64,000 bases of DNA from Plumapathes pennacea (taxonomy: Eukaryota > Cnidaria > Anthozoa > Antipatharia > Myriopathidae). This document shows, piece by piece, positions 52,723 to 63,319 of this stretch. The stretch spans positions 32,441,295 through 32,505,294 of the forward strand of contig OZ038463.1 in the NCBI GenBank assembly GCA_964036295.1. The letters run 5' to 3'. Position 1 is the first letter of the stretch. Every line of letters begins with the position of its first letter. Under the pieces are notes generated by a model. It saw only the letters and a program-made list of their open reading frames with translations, had not been told where the DNA came from and did not search any database. The translations under genes and the position numbers were made by a program.

Positions 52723-55700
52723 TCATTGCGATCTCCATTCGCACTCAACACGATCTGCAATGTTTATCCGCAGTTCGTAGGAGCCTTCAAGTGAAATCAG
52801 AAGTTTAACTGTATTATTAAATGGTCCAACAGAGTCGCCGGTTACAGACAGAAAAGAAGTGCTGACAACCCCAACGACCGATTAAATTTTACAATAAACT
52901 CCAAGACCCAAGCTACGAATAGTGGTTTGCTCGGTTTGTGTTACTTGGTTTGTGAGAGTGTTATCCTTTACTGACAGCTCTTGCTTTTGCAAATTTTCCT
53001 TTCCATGCTTAGCTGATAGCGATGCTCGAATTTTCTTAATAACTTCTGCACGTCTTTCACAAGCTTTATCATTTCATTTGCTGAATAAACCTTTGAGTTT
53101 TTCACGGAAATTCATATTACCCACAGATGTGTCAGGGCAAGGACTCGAGAGTCAGGTCTTAGCGCGCGGGGTCCTGGACCTAGCTCGAAACAAAAATAGC
53201 TCCTGCGCTAAAAATAGATTTCAAATAATTATCATGGGTCACGGGGATATGTTCTCTTGCTTCATACTCTCTTGGTTTACTCTTATGTTTTTCTACATAT
53301 ATTTCTGTCAACCTATATTATGTTAGCAATTGGAATAGTCCAACTTTTGACAACTCCAGCGGTAAACTTAGAAATGATCGGAAATTGGCACTCGTTTCAT
53401 GCAGAGAAAGCACAATTTATTTAAAAAACGAGAATACACTCTTATTAAAAACAGACCAAGTGATGTAATGGGGTGTGTTGTGAAAAACAATTTTTGCTTC
53501 AATCAGTTTCTCCGTCAGCTAGCACTGTCTTAAAACTTTACAAGACAGTCTTTTCGCCAATGAATGGTAGATCTACTCACCTGTGGCGCGAATGAATTGA
53601 CAAAGAGTCAAAATACAAAGAGAGAAAAACTATTATGCTGCATAATAACGTATTCATATAGTAATTAATAATGGTAATAGGACATTGGTCTGTAACTGAT
53701 AAGAGTGATTACGAAATCGGACGATCGCCCTTTGCGGGAGGTCGATTAATTTCGTAACTCGGACTACACGAAGTTGTTCTACCAATTAATCATAAAATTA
53801 CATTTTATGAGAATGGAATGATTTATTATATGCCTGGCTTTAACGCCAGTCTTCTGCTGTCAAACATGCTGGCACCCAGTCTTCAAGGAGCACTTCATCG
53901 GTCGATTTGCGCGCACGTGTACACACGCACTCGTTGTTTGTAAACACAACTAATCAGCGTAGTCATGTAGCTTTTTAATTTATCATCTTAATATGACTTG
54001 AAAGAAAGAAGCAAATTTAATGCACGTTTTCTTTCGACTTTTCAAGTTCTATTTTTTGAACACAACAGGCGCTTGCAACTCAGAATAACAGAATTTTACT
54101 TTTTCGAAGAAGTTTACAGGCATGATACTAATATCTATCCTTATCTTTAAATAAATCTATCCTTCAAGATTATCTGATACTAATATAATGAAATTTTAAA
54201 AGCAAGGGGATCCCCTAGAAATGTTCAAAAGAGCTTCCTGAGATCTCCTGCTTCAAAAATACAGCTTATTTATTCTAAAATGTAATTCGTTTTAAAATAA
54301 TAACAGGTTTGAAGCAAACAAAGATTAATTGATCTTCAAAAGTTGAAGGTACATTTCCAGCTTCAGCTGATCAGGGCGATGCTTACTCCATGCCACTAGC
54401 CCGGACAGCCTGCCCGTTGATACCAGAATCGCAAATGAATAATTTTTGACGGGCGCGGCTACCAAGCAAAACAAAATGGCGGCAGTCCTTTCCCTGCGGG
54501 TTAGGGAAATTTATCAGTAGACAGAAACAAGACAGTAATTTTAAGATCATTTCCCGAAAAACCCGAATGTCGTACTTTGAGTTAAACTACCATAGTGTAC
54601 ACTAGATTTAGTGGCAGACTTTTTTTAAATTAAAATTAAAATTTGCCTTTTTGACCACGTTTGCTAGGATGTGTTTACAGAGGCGTTGCCACCACAGGGC
54701 GCAGAAGAGTTCGCTTGCTACCATTATGTAAAACCCTGTATAACTGATTACCTGCATGAATGATACCGCAAGACGATTTCATCGCGGGCGCGCGAAGGCA
54801 TACGCGCGTCTAAACACTGACATGGCACGGAGTACGTATGCCTTCGCGCGCCCGCGATGCAATTGTTCTGCGGTATCCTTCATGTAAGTCAATATATAGG
54901 GTTTTACATAATAAAGCAAGCACTACTTGTTCCTCCGTCTTCAGAATCCTTTGGAAGACTCGGTGTGTTGAGTGCATATTATGAAACGTAAATTATACTA
55001 AGTCTGAGTATCCTCCTGCTGGTACTCAGTGTATTACAGAAAAGAGCAATATAGTAGTTGTAGTATTCATATATAATATTATAAAATAACTATGATACTA
55101 CGCGCGCTCTGATTGGTTAAAAAACCATTTTATAAATAAGTACAAAGAAATGGAAATGACGAATCCTGAAATAAAAAGACTGCGTGTCGTCCCCTACTTC
55201 AAAGATTCATGTGTTACAGAAACTGCAGTGGGCTATTAGAGCAAATAGTGAAGCTGTGTGCAAATCATGTGCAATTAGTGAAGCAGCGTGAAGAAAAGTA
55301 GTCCGAATATTGCATGAAATTTAATTCGGAAACCGTGAGACAGAAAGCCAACAATTACACAGTCAAAGAACATTCTCTAAAGTTTCTAACCTTTATACCT
55401 TGATCGTCTCCTGTGGCTCGTAGCTAGTAACTAGATGGCTTAGATCACCGGAGTTTCACACGAATAATTGTAGGTTTATGGTGATGAAGGCACAAACAGT
55501 CTTCGCTAATGCATGAGTCTGTCTCGGCTGTCGGCTCGGTGGCACAAAAGCTGTTGAGTCAATTCAATGGAGTTGACTGTCGTCCGGCAGAGTTCAAGTA
55601 ATGCTCAAGTAAAGCAAACAAATGTACAAACTACCTTCTTCAGCAGAATAGTGTTGTTGTGCAGACATGTTTACGTCGAGTGACACCGTTGTCCTGAAAG

Positions 55701-55800
55701 TTGAAACCTGACGGCTCAAAACATTCTCGCCGGTTCTTTTGAATTCTTGACAAACAGTGTTACTAATATCCGACACATTTCTTGCAAAATTCATCTTCAT
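52723..55800 (-). CDS. Putative uncharacterised gene, possibly degenerate (3 exons, 137 aa as read)
   Basis: Exons in transcription order: 55800-55635, 53080-52972 and 52861-52723. Junctions are GT-AG with matching phases (1, 2). Protein: MKMNFARNVSDISNTVCQEF at the start, a basic helical exon 2 (NEMIKLVKDVQKLLRKFEHR), and exon 3 with TSFLSVTGDSVGPFNNTVKL and ISLEGSYELRINIADR, then TGA. Immediately downstream two other frames look coding-like (ENCQLFEQITANSSYAYVQG, then RRLSFVIINVRCGTFQRIAV and MLSFNVEMTTPTCQPIAGQK, to about 52382). This suggests either unseen splicing or frameshifts in a decaying gene. The family is not recognised. There is no obvious signal peptide. Confidence 0.4.
53208..53279 (-). 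repeat. Inverted-repeat arm, right (partner at 52072-52152)
   Basis: Reverse complement of the left arm, about 80 percent identical by eye. It lies in the presumed intron 1 of the putative minus-strand gene. Confidence 0.75.
54713..54922. repeat. Foldback palindrome P5, ~90-bp arms
   Basis: Left cttgctaccattatgtaaaa ... atcgcgggcgcgcgaaggca pairs with right tgccttcgcgcgcccgcgat ... ttttacataataaagcaag. The centre of about 30 bp lacks the apical hairpin found in P1-P4, so it is listed separately. Confidence 0.85.
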
Positions 55801-55996
55801 TTAGCAGCCTGTCAAGTTTTTCAAGTGAACGGGAGTGGTGTTCCGTTTTCATTCATGGACTGACTTGAGCGAAGTGTTGTGAAACAGACTTTCCGATTGG
55901 ACGAGCGTGCGTTTTGACGGTTTTCGGGAGAATCTTGAACTTGATCATTTTCAATATAAAGTTCTTTCAGGTAATAAAAGCTTCGTTATTTTATAA

Positions 55997-56187
55997 AAGC
56001 AATATGACACTCGTTTCCATGTCTATGTACTCTTATATAAACACTTGGGATGTTGTGAGAACACGAGAAAAAGTTCAAAATCACTCGCCGAAGCGGCTCG
56101 TGATTTTGAACTTTTTCTCGTGTTCTCCCAACATCCCGCGTGTTTATATAAGAGTACATAGACATGGAAACGAGTGTTATATTGCTT
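55997..56187. repeat. Foldback element P3, ~85-bp arms
   Basis: Arms aagcaatatgacactcgttt ... and ... aaacgagtgttatattgctt are near-perfect complements. On the reverse strand the apex reads ACGAGCCGCTTCGGCGAGT, differing from P1 only by a G-C to C-G swap of one base pair in the apical stem. An attggacgagcg box lies upstream near 55895. Confidence 0.9.
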
Positions 56188-56421
56188 AAATATATAAATT
56201 ATAGAGCAAACGGAAGGAAGTCATGAACATACCTAGCTAATGGATGAATCACTCGTCTCATACTTCCGGGTTACAATTTCCCACGCTCTGTTACGGCATT
56301 TTGCGGTTATAAAAAGAATATTCGAGCCTCATATAATGTATTTTTAACTTACTGAAATTGGCGAAAAGACATAAATTCCTTTATGGAGTTAATAGTACAT
56401 GCTTGATCCGCTTATCTGATT

Positions 56422-56700
56422 TAGGAGGCAGTGTGGCCAGACTTGACATCCGGAGGTCTCAGGTTCAAGTCCCGCTCTGACCACTAGCCGAATTTGCAAC
56501 ACGGTAGCCCTGAGTTCAAATCCTCGGCCACACTATGTAAATAGCCAACTGGTTAGCCTCCGACCAGTTGGGATTCTTAACAAATTTGTGTTCAGTTTAT
56601 GATATTTCGTTTCTGCATTTCAAGTTTCCCCAATTAGCACGGCAGTGCTAAATACATCGAGACTTAAATAAAGTGATTTATTTTTATTTTATTTATTTAT
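56422..56700 (+). mobile_element. tRNA-derived SINE
   Basis: The head ggcagtgtggccagacttga contains an A-box-like segment, and GGTTCAAGTCC (56462-56472) is a good RNA polymerase III B box at tRNA-like spacing. A body of about 200 bp follows, ending ttaaataaagtgatttattt and running into an AT-rich tail. Confidence 0.75.
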
Positions 56701-57539
56701 AACTGAGTTCTAGGTGTGAATATCTTTGTCTCAATGCCACGTTTAAACTAGTAAACACTTGCGTTGAGTGTTAGTACGACTGCGCAATATCTCTAACGTG
56801 TAGTCCAATGAACGGCAAGGTCATGCTATATGCGGCAGACGTGGTTGAGCTCATGTGGCTAAGGCATTGGGGGGGGGGGGGGGGGGGGAGGAGGGAGGGT
56901 GGGTAGGTCTGGGGGCCTGATTAGTACATCGTTAGAATCTTTGACATGTTCGTGACTGACTTGAGTGTAGTGTACCTTTGAGCAAGAAGCTTTTCTTGCT
57001 TTTCAGTGACGATAGTCTCAATTATTTATGTAACTTAGGACTCCCCATATAAATTTGTAGAGAACACTGTTCATTTTTGTTAAAATGATATTTCAAATAT
57101 TTGTAATAAGCGGCATCTAAAAAATCCCCGAAAGAGGAGAGTGGAGGGGTACCCCTCAGAATTTTAAACAGGGGTGTACTGTGTGGCTTTAAAAGCCTGG
57201 CCATGTATGTTTTAAAACTAAAAGTATATGAAAAGGCTTTCAACCATTTGCCCTTTAAAATATCACTCTGGAGTTGACATAATAACCCTTTTATATTCCT
57301 ATAGTAACAATTTGCCCCCTCTAGCTAAATTTAATCGCATCTTATAAAAGCTGTCGTCTACTAAAACTGAACGGGATATATCAATTCATTTATAAGGTGA
57401 AATTTCCTATGACACTACACTTGTAAACACTGACAAGAAAAAATTATCCCTTGAGGGCTGTGCGTCCTTAAGTAACAAAGCTAGATCACACGAGTAAAGC
57501 AATCGAAACTGTCTGACTACGGCAAAGTCACAAGTTCCA

Positions 57540-57895
57540 GTCCTCAAATATTTGGCTCTAGTTATTGACGACTAGAAATAGCAGGTGGGAATTAATTCCT
57601 TTTTCCTGAACACGTTTTAGGGTTCTAAACGGAGCAATAGGCTCTCTAGTCAAGTATCACTTATTACGACTATAGATAACAGGGGGGAATTAATTACTTT
57701 GTTCATGACTTGGCATTTTTCCTGAACACGTTTTAGGGTTCTAGACGGAGTAATAGGCTCTCTAGTCAGGTATCACTTATTACGACTATAGATAACAGGG
57801 AGGAATTAATTACTTTGTTCGTGACTTGGCATTTTTCCTGAACACGTTTTAGGGTTCTAGACGGAGTAATGGGCTCTCCGGTCAGGGTTCAAAAC
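57540..57895. repeat. Tandem repeat, 116-bp period, ~3 copies
   Basis: cctgaacacgttttagggtt recurs at about 57605, 57721 and 57837. The units also contain ctctctagtcaggtatcact and gactatagataacagggagg and differ by only a few bases. Confidence 0.9.
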
Positions 57896-59238
57896 GTACT
57901 GACACGAGGTCAGAGGATATCATGACATTTGCCAGTTCTCTCGATAGACGAGCAAAAGTCTTCCAGTAGTTGGTTCAACACTTTACGTGATGTTTTTTTG
58001 TTGTGCCTAGCTACGGATATAGAACAGCGCGTGGCAAACGTGGGGGTTAATGAATCAAACAGACAAATTAACTCTGCTGGTGATAAGGTGGGCGGGGTGG
58101 GCGGGGGGCGGGGTGGGCGCAAACTCGACTTAGACCGGTGGTGTAGCTCACGCGTGCTAGATCAAATTCCGATATCTTTCAATATACAACCGGAATTGTG
58201 TAACAATGAGCTCAAGGTTAAGAGGATATGCTTTGCAAGGACGTGACTAAAATTGTTAACATTTCTAGAAGCCTCACACGTTAAGAGGGTTTCCACTGTA
58301 AACTCGAGTAATGATCGCGGTAAACGCAGCAATTCTTGTACCAACACAATTTATTTGTAATTGAGTATTTTTTGCCACTTCCTTGAAGATCTTGATGCCA
58401 GGCATCTTTCACTGTATCACCGAAAGATTATTCACAAAACGTTTCAAGAAACAGGAGGACGAATATTCCTATCAAACTCGCATGTATTATTGCACATTTT
58501 GAGGAAGGCAACCAAAAACACTCACATCTTCCCATACACTTCTTGACTATTTTCGGTGTTACTCATACATGATCATCTTACATAGTGAAACTGCGAAATC
58601 AAATGAAATCACCAAAATAGTGCTTCTTTTTCTGGTACAGACTTTTTGCGTGCATTGCTCGAATTTAAAGCGGAAAACATCTTAACGCGTGCACGGTGAG
58701 ACACTATAGCATGAAAAAAGAAAACTCCGTTTACTTCACTCTTCATTCACTATCCTCAAGTCCTCAAGCCGAGCTTTGAACGGATAGATCAGTGAAGAGC
58801 GATCCGTGTACGTGAAGCAAGCGTACTTTATTTAGTGCACCAAGGGACACTAGATTGTGATGGTGTCCCCCACGGTTTCAACAAGTCCGGCTTCCTACAC
58901 TGAGATGACTGAGATGATAAGGATATTTAACTGGCAGATAACGAGACAAAGCAAGCCGCCCGCGCCAAGTGTTTTGCAGGAAGTGTAGGTAGAAGAGAGA
59001 AGTCTCGTTGAATTGAAGAAGTGCTAGACACACAGGCGATTATTGCTAAGGGAAAAGGCTTACGGTGTGAAACGCTCTCTTGTAATCAGAGACTCCCACG
59101 CAGAACGTGCATGGCGGGTAGCCATCTTTGGAGTACAGGCTTCCCAGGGGCCTCAGTATTAATGATTTAATCGTATTGTAATTACTCGTCCCCGTTATTC
59201 AGTGATATCTTGAAGCAATCAACTTCCTCACGCGTTTG

Positions 59239-59248
59239 GCATAAATAG
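59239..59248 (+). promoter_or_regulatory. TATA-like box, Trunk-like gene
   Basis: gcATAAATAggg lies about 75 bp upstream of the ATG at 59319, a plausible TATA element with a short 5' UTR. Confidence 0.45.
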
Positions 59249-59318
59249 GGTTGCCCATTTCGTCTGGTTTCTCAAACAGAACGAAGCACTAAGGCTTAAT
59301 TAATACCGCGAGAAAAAC

Positions 59319-61060
59319 ATGTCGTCCTACAAACGCACAGGCAAGGTACGTAGTTCAGAAACTCTTGAGTTTGGATGTTCATTTATGTCAAGTTGTCGAC
59401 ATTTTCTCTCTTTTAGGTTTTTCAAAACATTTTACGGTGACTTAATACTAGTTGCACAGGGTTAATCGTAACTTTTGTTGCGGCTTCGATTTCAGAGTTT
59501 TGGGCAACTACGCGAACGACTGTTCTTTCACATGATGTTTAACAAAAGTACACATGTGCGATTTCTTATCGTAAATTATCATAGAGTGCAAGACCAACTA
59601 GATTTCTTTTACGCTTCGGTGTTCATACGATAAGCGTAATGATTTAGGTCAATCTGAGTCAGTTTGGAGTTATAGAGAAAAAGTAATACAGAGAAATTTC
59701 CGCTAAAGATTACGAGCAATATATTTCGATAAACCGCCACAATATTCATATCTTGCGAAACGTGTACCTCAGTAATTATTGTCGAGCCACAGTTCAATGA
59801 AGCCGATAGTGTAGCGTTATATAGATGGTGTACCCGGTCTCCAGAGTGCCTCTTGACTGGCTCCAATAATCAAACAGAAGGAGTGTTGCTTGCGGAAAGT
59901 TCAGTTCTTTACTGTGGGTACTGTGAGCAGATACTCAGTGTAATGAATACACCGACGACTTACTTTGGATATTGTAAACAAGTCTTAGTTGAATGTACTC
60001 AATGTTACAGCAGCGGTTCATGAGTACATAGATCCTGTACGTAATTTGAAGACTTGAATAGTTTCGAATGACGTGCCTTGCCGCTTTCGTGATCAGTTGT
60101 TCCAGACTCTGTCAGTCTCAAATATAGTGAGTTGCTGGTTTTCTCAAACTTTGAAATAAGTCTATTTTGGCTGATGTTCAACTGAATGTGTAAGCATTAG
60201 ATGACAGTGTGTATTATTAGTATATTTTTTTATTCCTGACCAGCTTCTCTGGGGAAGGGCTTACACGCTCGAAACTTCACAAACAAAGCATGGGCGAAGG
60301 GTGCAAAAATACAATTAAAATAATCGATTTGCTTGAAGATGGACATAACTATTAGATTTTGTTCTGTTGATCAACGTGGCTTGTGTGTTCTCACTAGAGA
60401 GCAATCAAGATAAGTCGGACAGCTTACTCAAAGGGCGGATAATGGTGGATCTCAGGTTTATGTCCGCCTCTTGATTTGCAGCTATTTGAACAAAACGTGC
60501 CTAAAATTATTTTGAAATTTTCTTCCTATCCCCTATAGATCTGGTTTTTCTTGGCCGTCAGCCTCTTTCCCGCGCTACTGGTTGACAGTGGATCCATATT
60601 TGGAACACCTCTCCACAAACCTACTGTGGGTTGCAACCCTGTAAAACGTGACACACTTGCACAGCGCATGGGTAAAAACTACAACAAGCACTTCATGTCC
60701 GACGAGCTTGTAGACGACAGCCCTCAACTCCCAAACCATCAAAGAGCTGATGACGTCAATGTCACCAAACGTGGTAGCTCGTTGCCAGACCCTCTCCAAT
60801 GGAAGTGCAAGACACACACATCTTGGGAAGACCTGGGGATGAATTTCTACCCTCGTCATCTGAGGAAAACAACGTGTAGCAAGACAACATGCTGGTTTGG
60901 ACACTTCTCCTGCAAACCCAAGGTATTCCACGTACAAGTCTTGAAGAGAAAGCCTGGCAAGTGTAGTGTGGTGAAGCCGTCAAACGGAAAGGCACGTTTC
61001 GAAGATTACTGGGAATTTGTTCAAAAAGATGTCACTTACTACTGCGAATGCGGTCATTAA
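59319..61060 (+). CDS. Secreted Trunk/PTTH-like cystine-knot ligand (2 exons, 182 aa)
   Basis: Exons: 59319-59345 and 60539-61060, phase 0. Residues 1-25 form a signal peptide (basic MSSYKRTGK, then hydrophobic IWFFLAVSLFPALLV split across the intron). A propeptide-like segment ends at a dibasic KR (86-87). The mature part has seven cysteines (99, 122, 127, 134, 151, 178, 180) and the motif W-x-D-L-G-x3-Y-P-R (TSWEDLGMNFYPRHL), followed by CWFGHFSCKP and VQVLKRKPGKC. This arrangement resembles Trunk/PTTH-type (torso-ligand) cystine knots; Noggin-like knots are the main alternative. The short first exon carries only the start of the signal peptide. TATA-like and AATAAA signals bracket the gene. 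The receptor and role in a cnidarian are unknown. Confidence 0.75.
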
Positions 61061-61089
61061 TCTAATCTGTGTTAAGCGCAAGCAGTGAC

Positions 61090-61095
61090 AATAAA
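61090..61095 (+). terminator. Polyadenylation signal AATAAA, Trunk-like gene
   Basis: AATAAA 30 bp after the stop codon. Confidence 0.55.
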
Positions 61096-62854
61096 TTTGT
61101 CAGCTGATTGTTCATAGTCGTCATCAAGGTAAATTTGATTTTCGGTTCAATGAATCCGTTTTGCTAGGGAAGTTTGAATGTGCTCCTCTTCTATTAAGCA
61201 AACTTTAATAATATTAATAATTATAAATATTTTCCATCTTAGTAAACCAAACGCGGGTGATCGAGTGATGTGTATCAGCGTTTTGGTGATTGTGTTTATT
61301 AATAAACTCTGACTCTTATTCTCATGCCAATGTTGTTTTATATTTCTCTGTTGTGAATAAATATGGCGACCTGTTTCCGGCAGCGCATTTGCACGGATGT
61401 GTGGTGAGTTTTATAAAATGTTCTTGCATTTATTTAGAACATCCACTGAATGAAGGTAGACGAACAGAAACTGAGAAGAAATATCGACTACTTTGAATAT
61501 TTCAACATTATCGTTATTTTATCATATTTTCCTTGAACAAGAATGCTTATGTTTGAATGCTGGATACAAGGTAGAAGTCTCAGACACAAACAGTGAATTG
61601 TGTAGAGAACATATATTCTCGGGATCCAATAACAACAGCAAAACGACAGTTAACAACGTCAAAAGAAGCGGTAAAAGGACAGAAACTACCAAACACTATT
61701 TCTCAACCGCTCACTTAGCGCTATAAGCTAGACCACGGAATGTCCTCTCAGAGGCAGTTAACCATTTCTCTACCTACCTCAAAATGCGGAGATTTTCTTT
61801 TTTTCACTCCCAAGCCTAAAATACAGATTCTTCCAGTCGGCAAATTCGTCAAATTCGCTCTCACACTTTGATTTATGTCTGGTGAGAAACTGAAAGAGAA
61901 AATTGAATTTGAGCAATCTTGGCCTGTTACGAGTGACGTAGTGAAAACTGATAGTTCAATCACCTATTATCTAAACAAGCTGTTTTATTATAATAGCTAA
62001 GTTTTCTATACTGTATGCATGATAGAACTTGTGAAAAGCAGGATTAAATTGAACTTGTAGTCGGAGATTTAGTTGAGTGTGCTCGACTACTCTTTCTTTA
62101 AAGAGTTCAGCACAATCCTTAAAGTTTACCCTGAAGTTTCTAAACAAAGTACATGAGGTTGTTTCTGCTCTAAAATGCTTCTTCGCCAATCAATAGTAAT
62201 ACGATACTCGTAGGAGCCGCTCGTGGCTTACGTCTGAATAAAATGGCGGTCTCACGAAGTCCATTTAGTGCATGCACGAATACGCGGAATTTATAGGAAA
62301 TGACGTAATGGGTCTCCTCTTCAAACTACTGATACAATATCCAAGGTTGTAGGATATAGAAAGAGCCCTATTTTTCTGGAGCAATATCACCGACATACTT
62401 GATTGCACGATTTTGTCGGCCTAATACACGACTACAATTGATAGATAGGGCCAGGTCGCACTAGGAAGTTTAGTCGATAATAACTCAGCATCGAGAGCAA
62501 TACGACGGCTTCTTCAATGTTTGGAAGCAACTTGCTGACATATATTTCTGGTTACAAGTGCTCTTTGCACTTCAAATGATGCCAATTTTGATATTTATGT
62601 CGTTAAAGTTACGAGTGCGACCGGAGCCATATTCAAGTGGTCTCTCCTGATGCATGTTGTTGTGGTTGTTGGAAAATCAGGCCTTTTCTCCCCAGTTCGA
62701 TTGTAGATAACTCAAACTTGCATCTTTTTTTACGACTCGCATTTTTGATTTAGTTAATAATTAACTGTACGTTAATTGATAATAATTGATTCCTTTTTAT
62801 AATTATTTTGCGTGACCGACTGAACTGCAGTCCTCTCAAGCGTTTACGTAGTCA

Positions 62855-62955
62855 ATACAATACAATACAGTACATTACATTACAATACAATACAACACGA
62901 TACAATACGATACGATACGATACGATACAATATACAATACAATACAATACAAACG
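62855..62955. repeat. (TACAA)n pentanucleotide microsatellite
   Basis: About 20 units of tacaa/tacga type. On the minus strand it would form a GTATT tail behind the adjacent ORF. Confidence 0.9.
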
Positions 62956-63124
62956 TAGGGTATTCACTACCTAGAAATAACTAGAAAGTTAATTGAGGTA
63001 GTAAGACATTGTAATTTATACTGTAGAGTAGCAAGAGGAGTCGCACACGAAAAGAGAAAAGCACAAGACAAGTTACGTAAAAACTAAACGAAACAAGAAC
63101 GTAGAGTGGAGGCGAGACTAAGTT

Positions 63125-63319
63125 TTAATACTTGGATATTATGTCGCTTTTTATTTTCTTTTTGAACCTACATAAACTAAGATGTTTGATCGTCTCATCA
63201 ATGTCTGTCCATTGCCTTAAATCGTGGAATTTTTGAGCCTGCGTTAACTTGTCAGCAGTGTATCGTATTACACCAAGAATCGTCACTAAGGTCACTCCAA
63301 AACTTCGATAAAGCCGCAT
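63125..63319 (-). pseudogene. Probable 3' fragment of a non-LTR retrotransposon ORF
   Basis: The open frame ends in RQWTDIDETIKHLSLCRFKK followed by KIKSDIISKY. This resembles the W...I...SL..FKKKLK...Y ending common to LINE reverse-transcriptase ORFs. The stop is followed, after about 170 bp on the same strand, by a (GTATT)n tail. The rest of the element is absent, as expected of 5' truncation. The assignment rests on pattern only. Confidence 0.35.

Larger units (their letters stand above)
56188..59318. other. Spacer upstream of the Trunk-like gene
   Basis: No gene supported. It contains a SINE (56422-56700), a poly-G tract (about 56871-56888), a 116-bp tandem repeat (57540-57895), and the promoter region of the Trunk-like gene. 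An open frame at 57929-58246 has no recognisable motif. Confidence 0.55.

Noticed and set aside
52922-53326. 134-residue plus-strand frame
   Set aside because: Overlaps the phase-consistent minus-strand exon at 52972-53080; its Phe/Ser/Cys-rich composition is typical of an antisense frame.
23114-56187. CRISPR-like or prokaryotic palindromic array
   Set aside because: The palindromes are kilobases apart in an intron-bearing animal genome, with no direct-repeat/spacer structure.
56422-56490. A functional tRNA gene
   Set aside because: The B box is good, but the acceptor stem does not pair and an untRNA-like body with AT tail follows; SINE fits better.
57910-58246. Open frames on both strands around 58 kb
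   Set aside because: Neither shows a family motif, and a GGGCGG-rich tract inflates both. A real exon cannot be excluded but is not supported.
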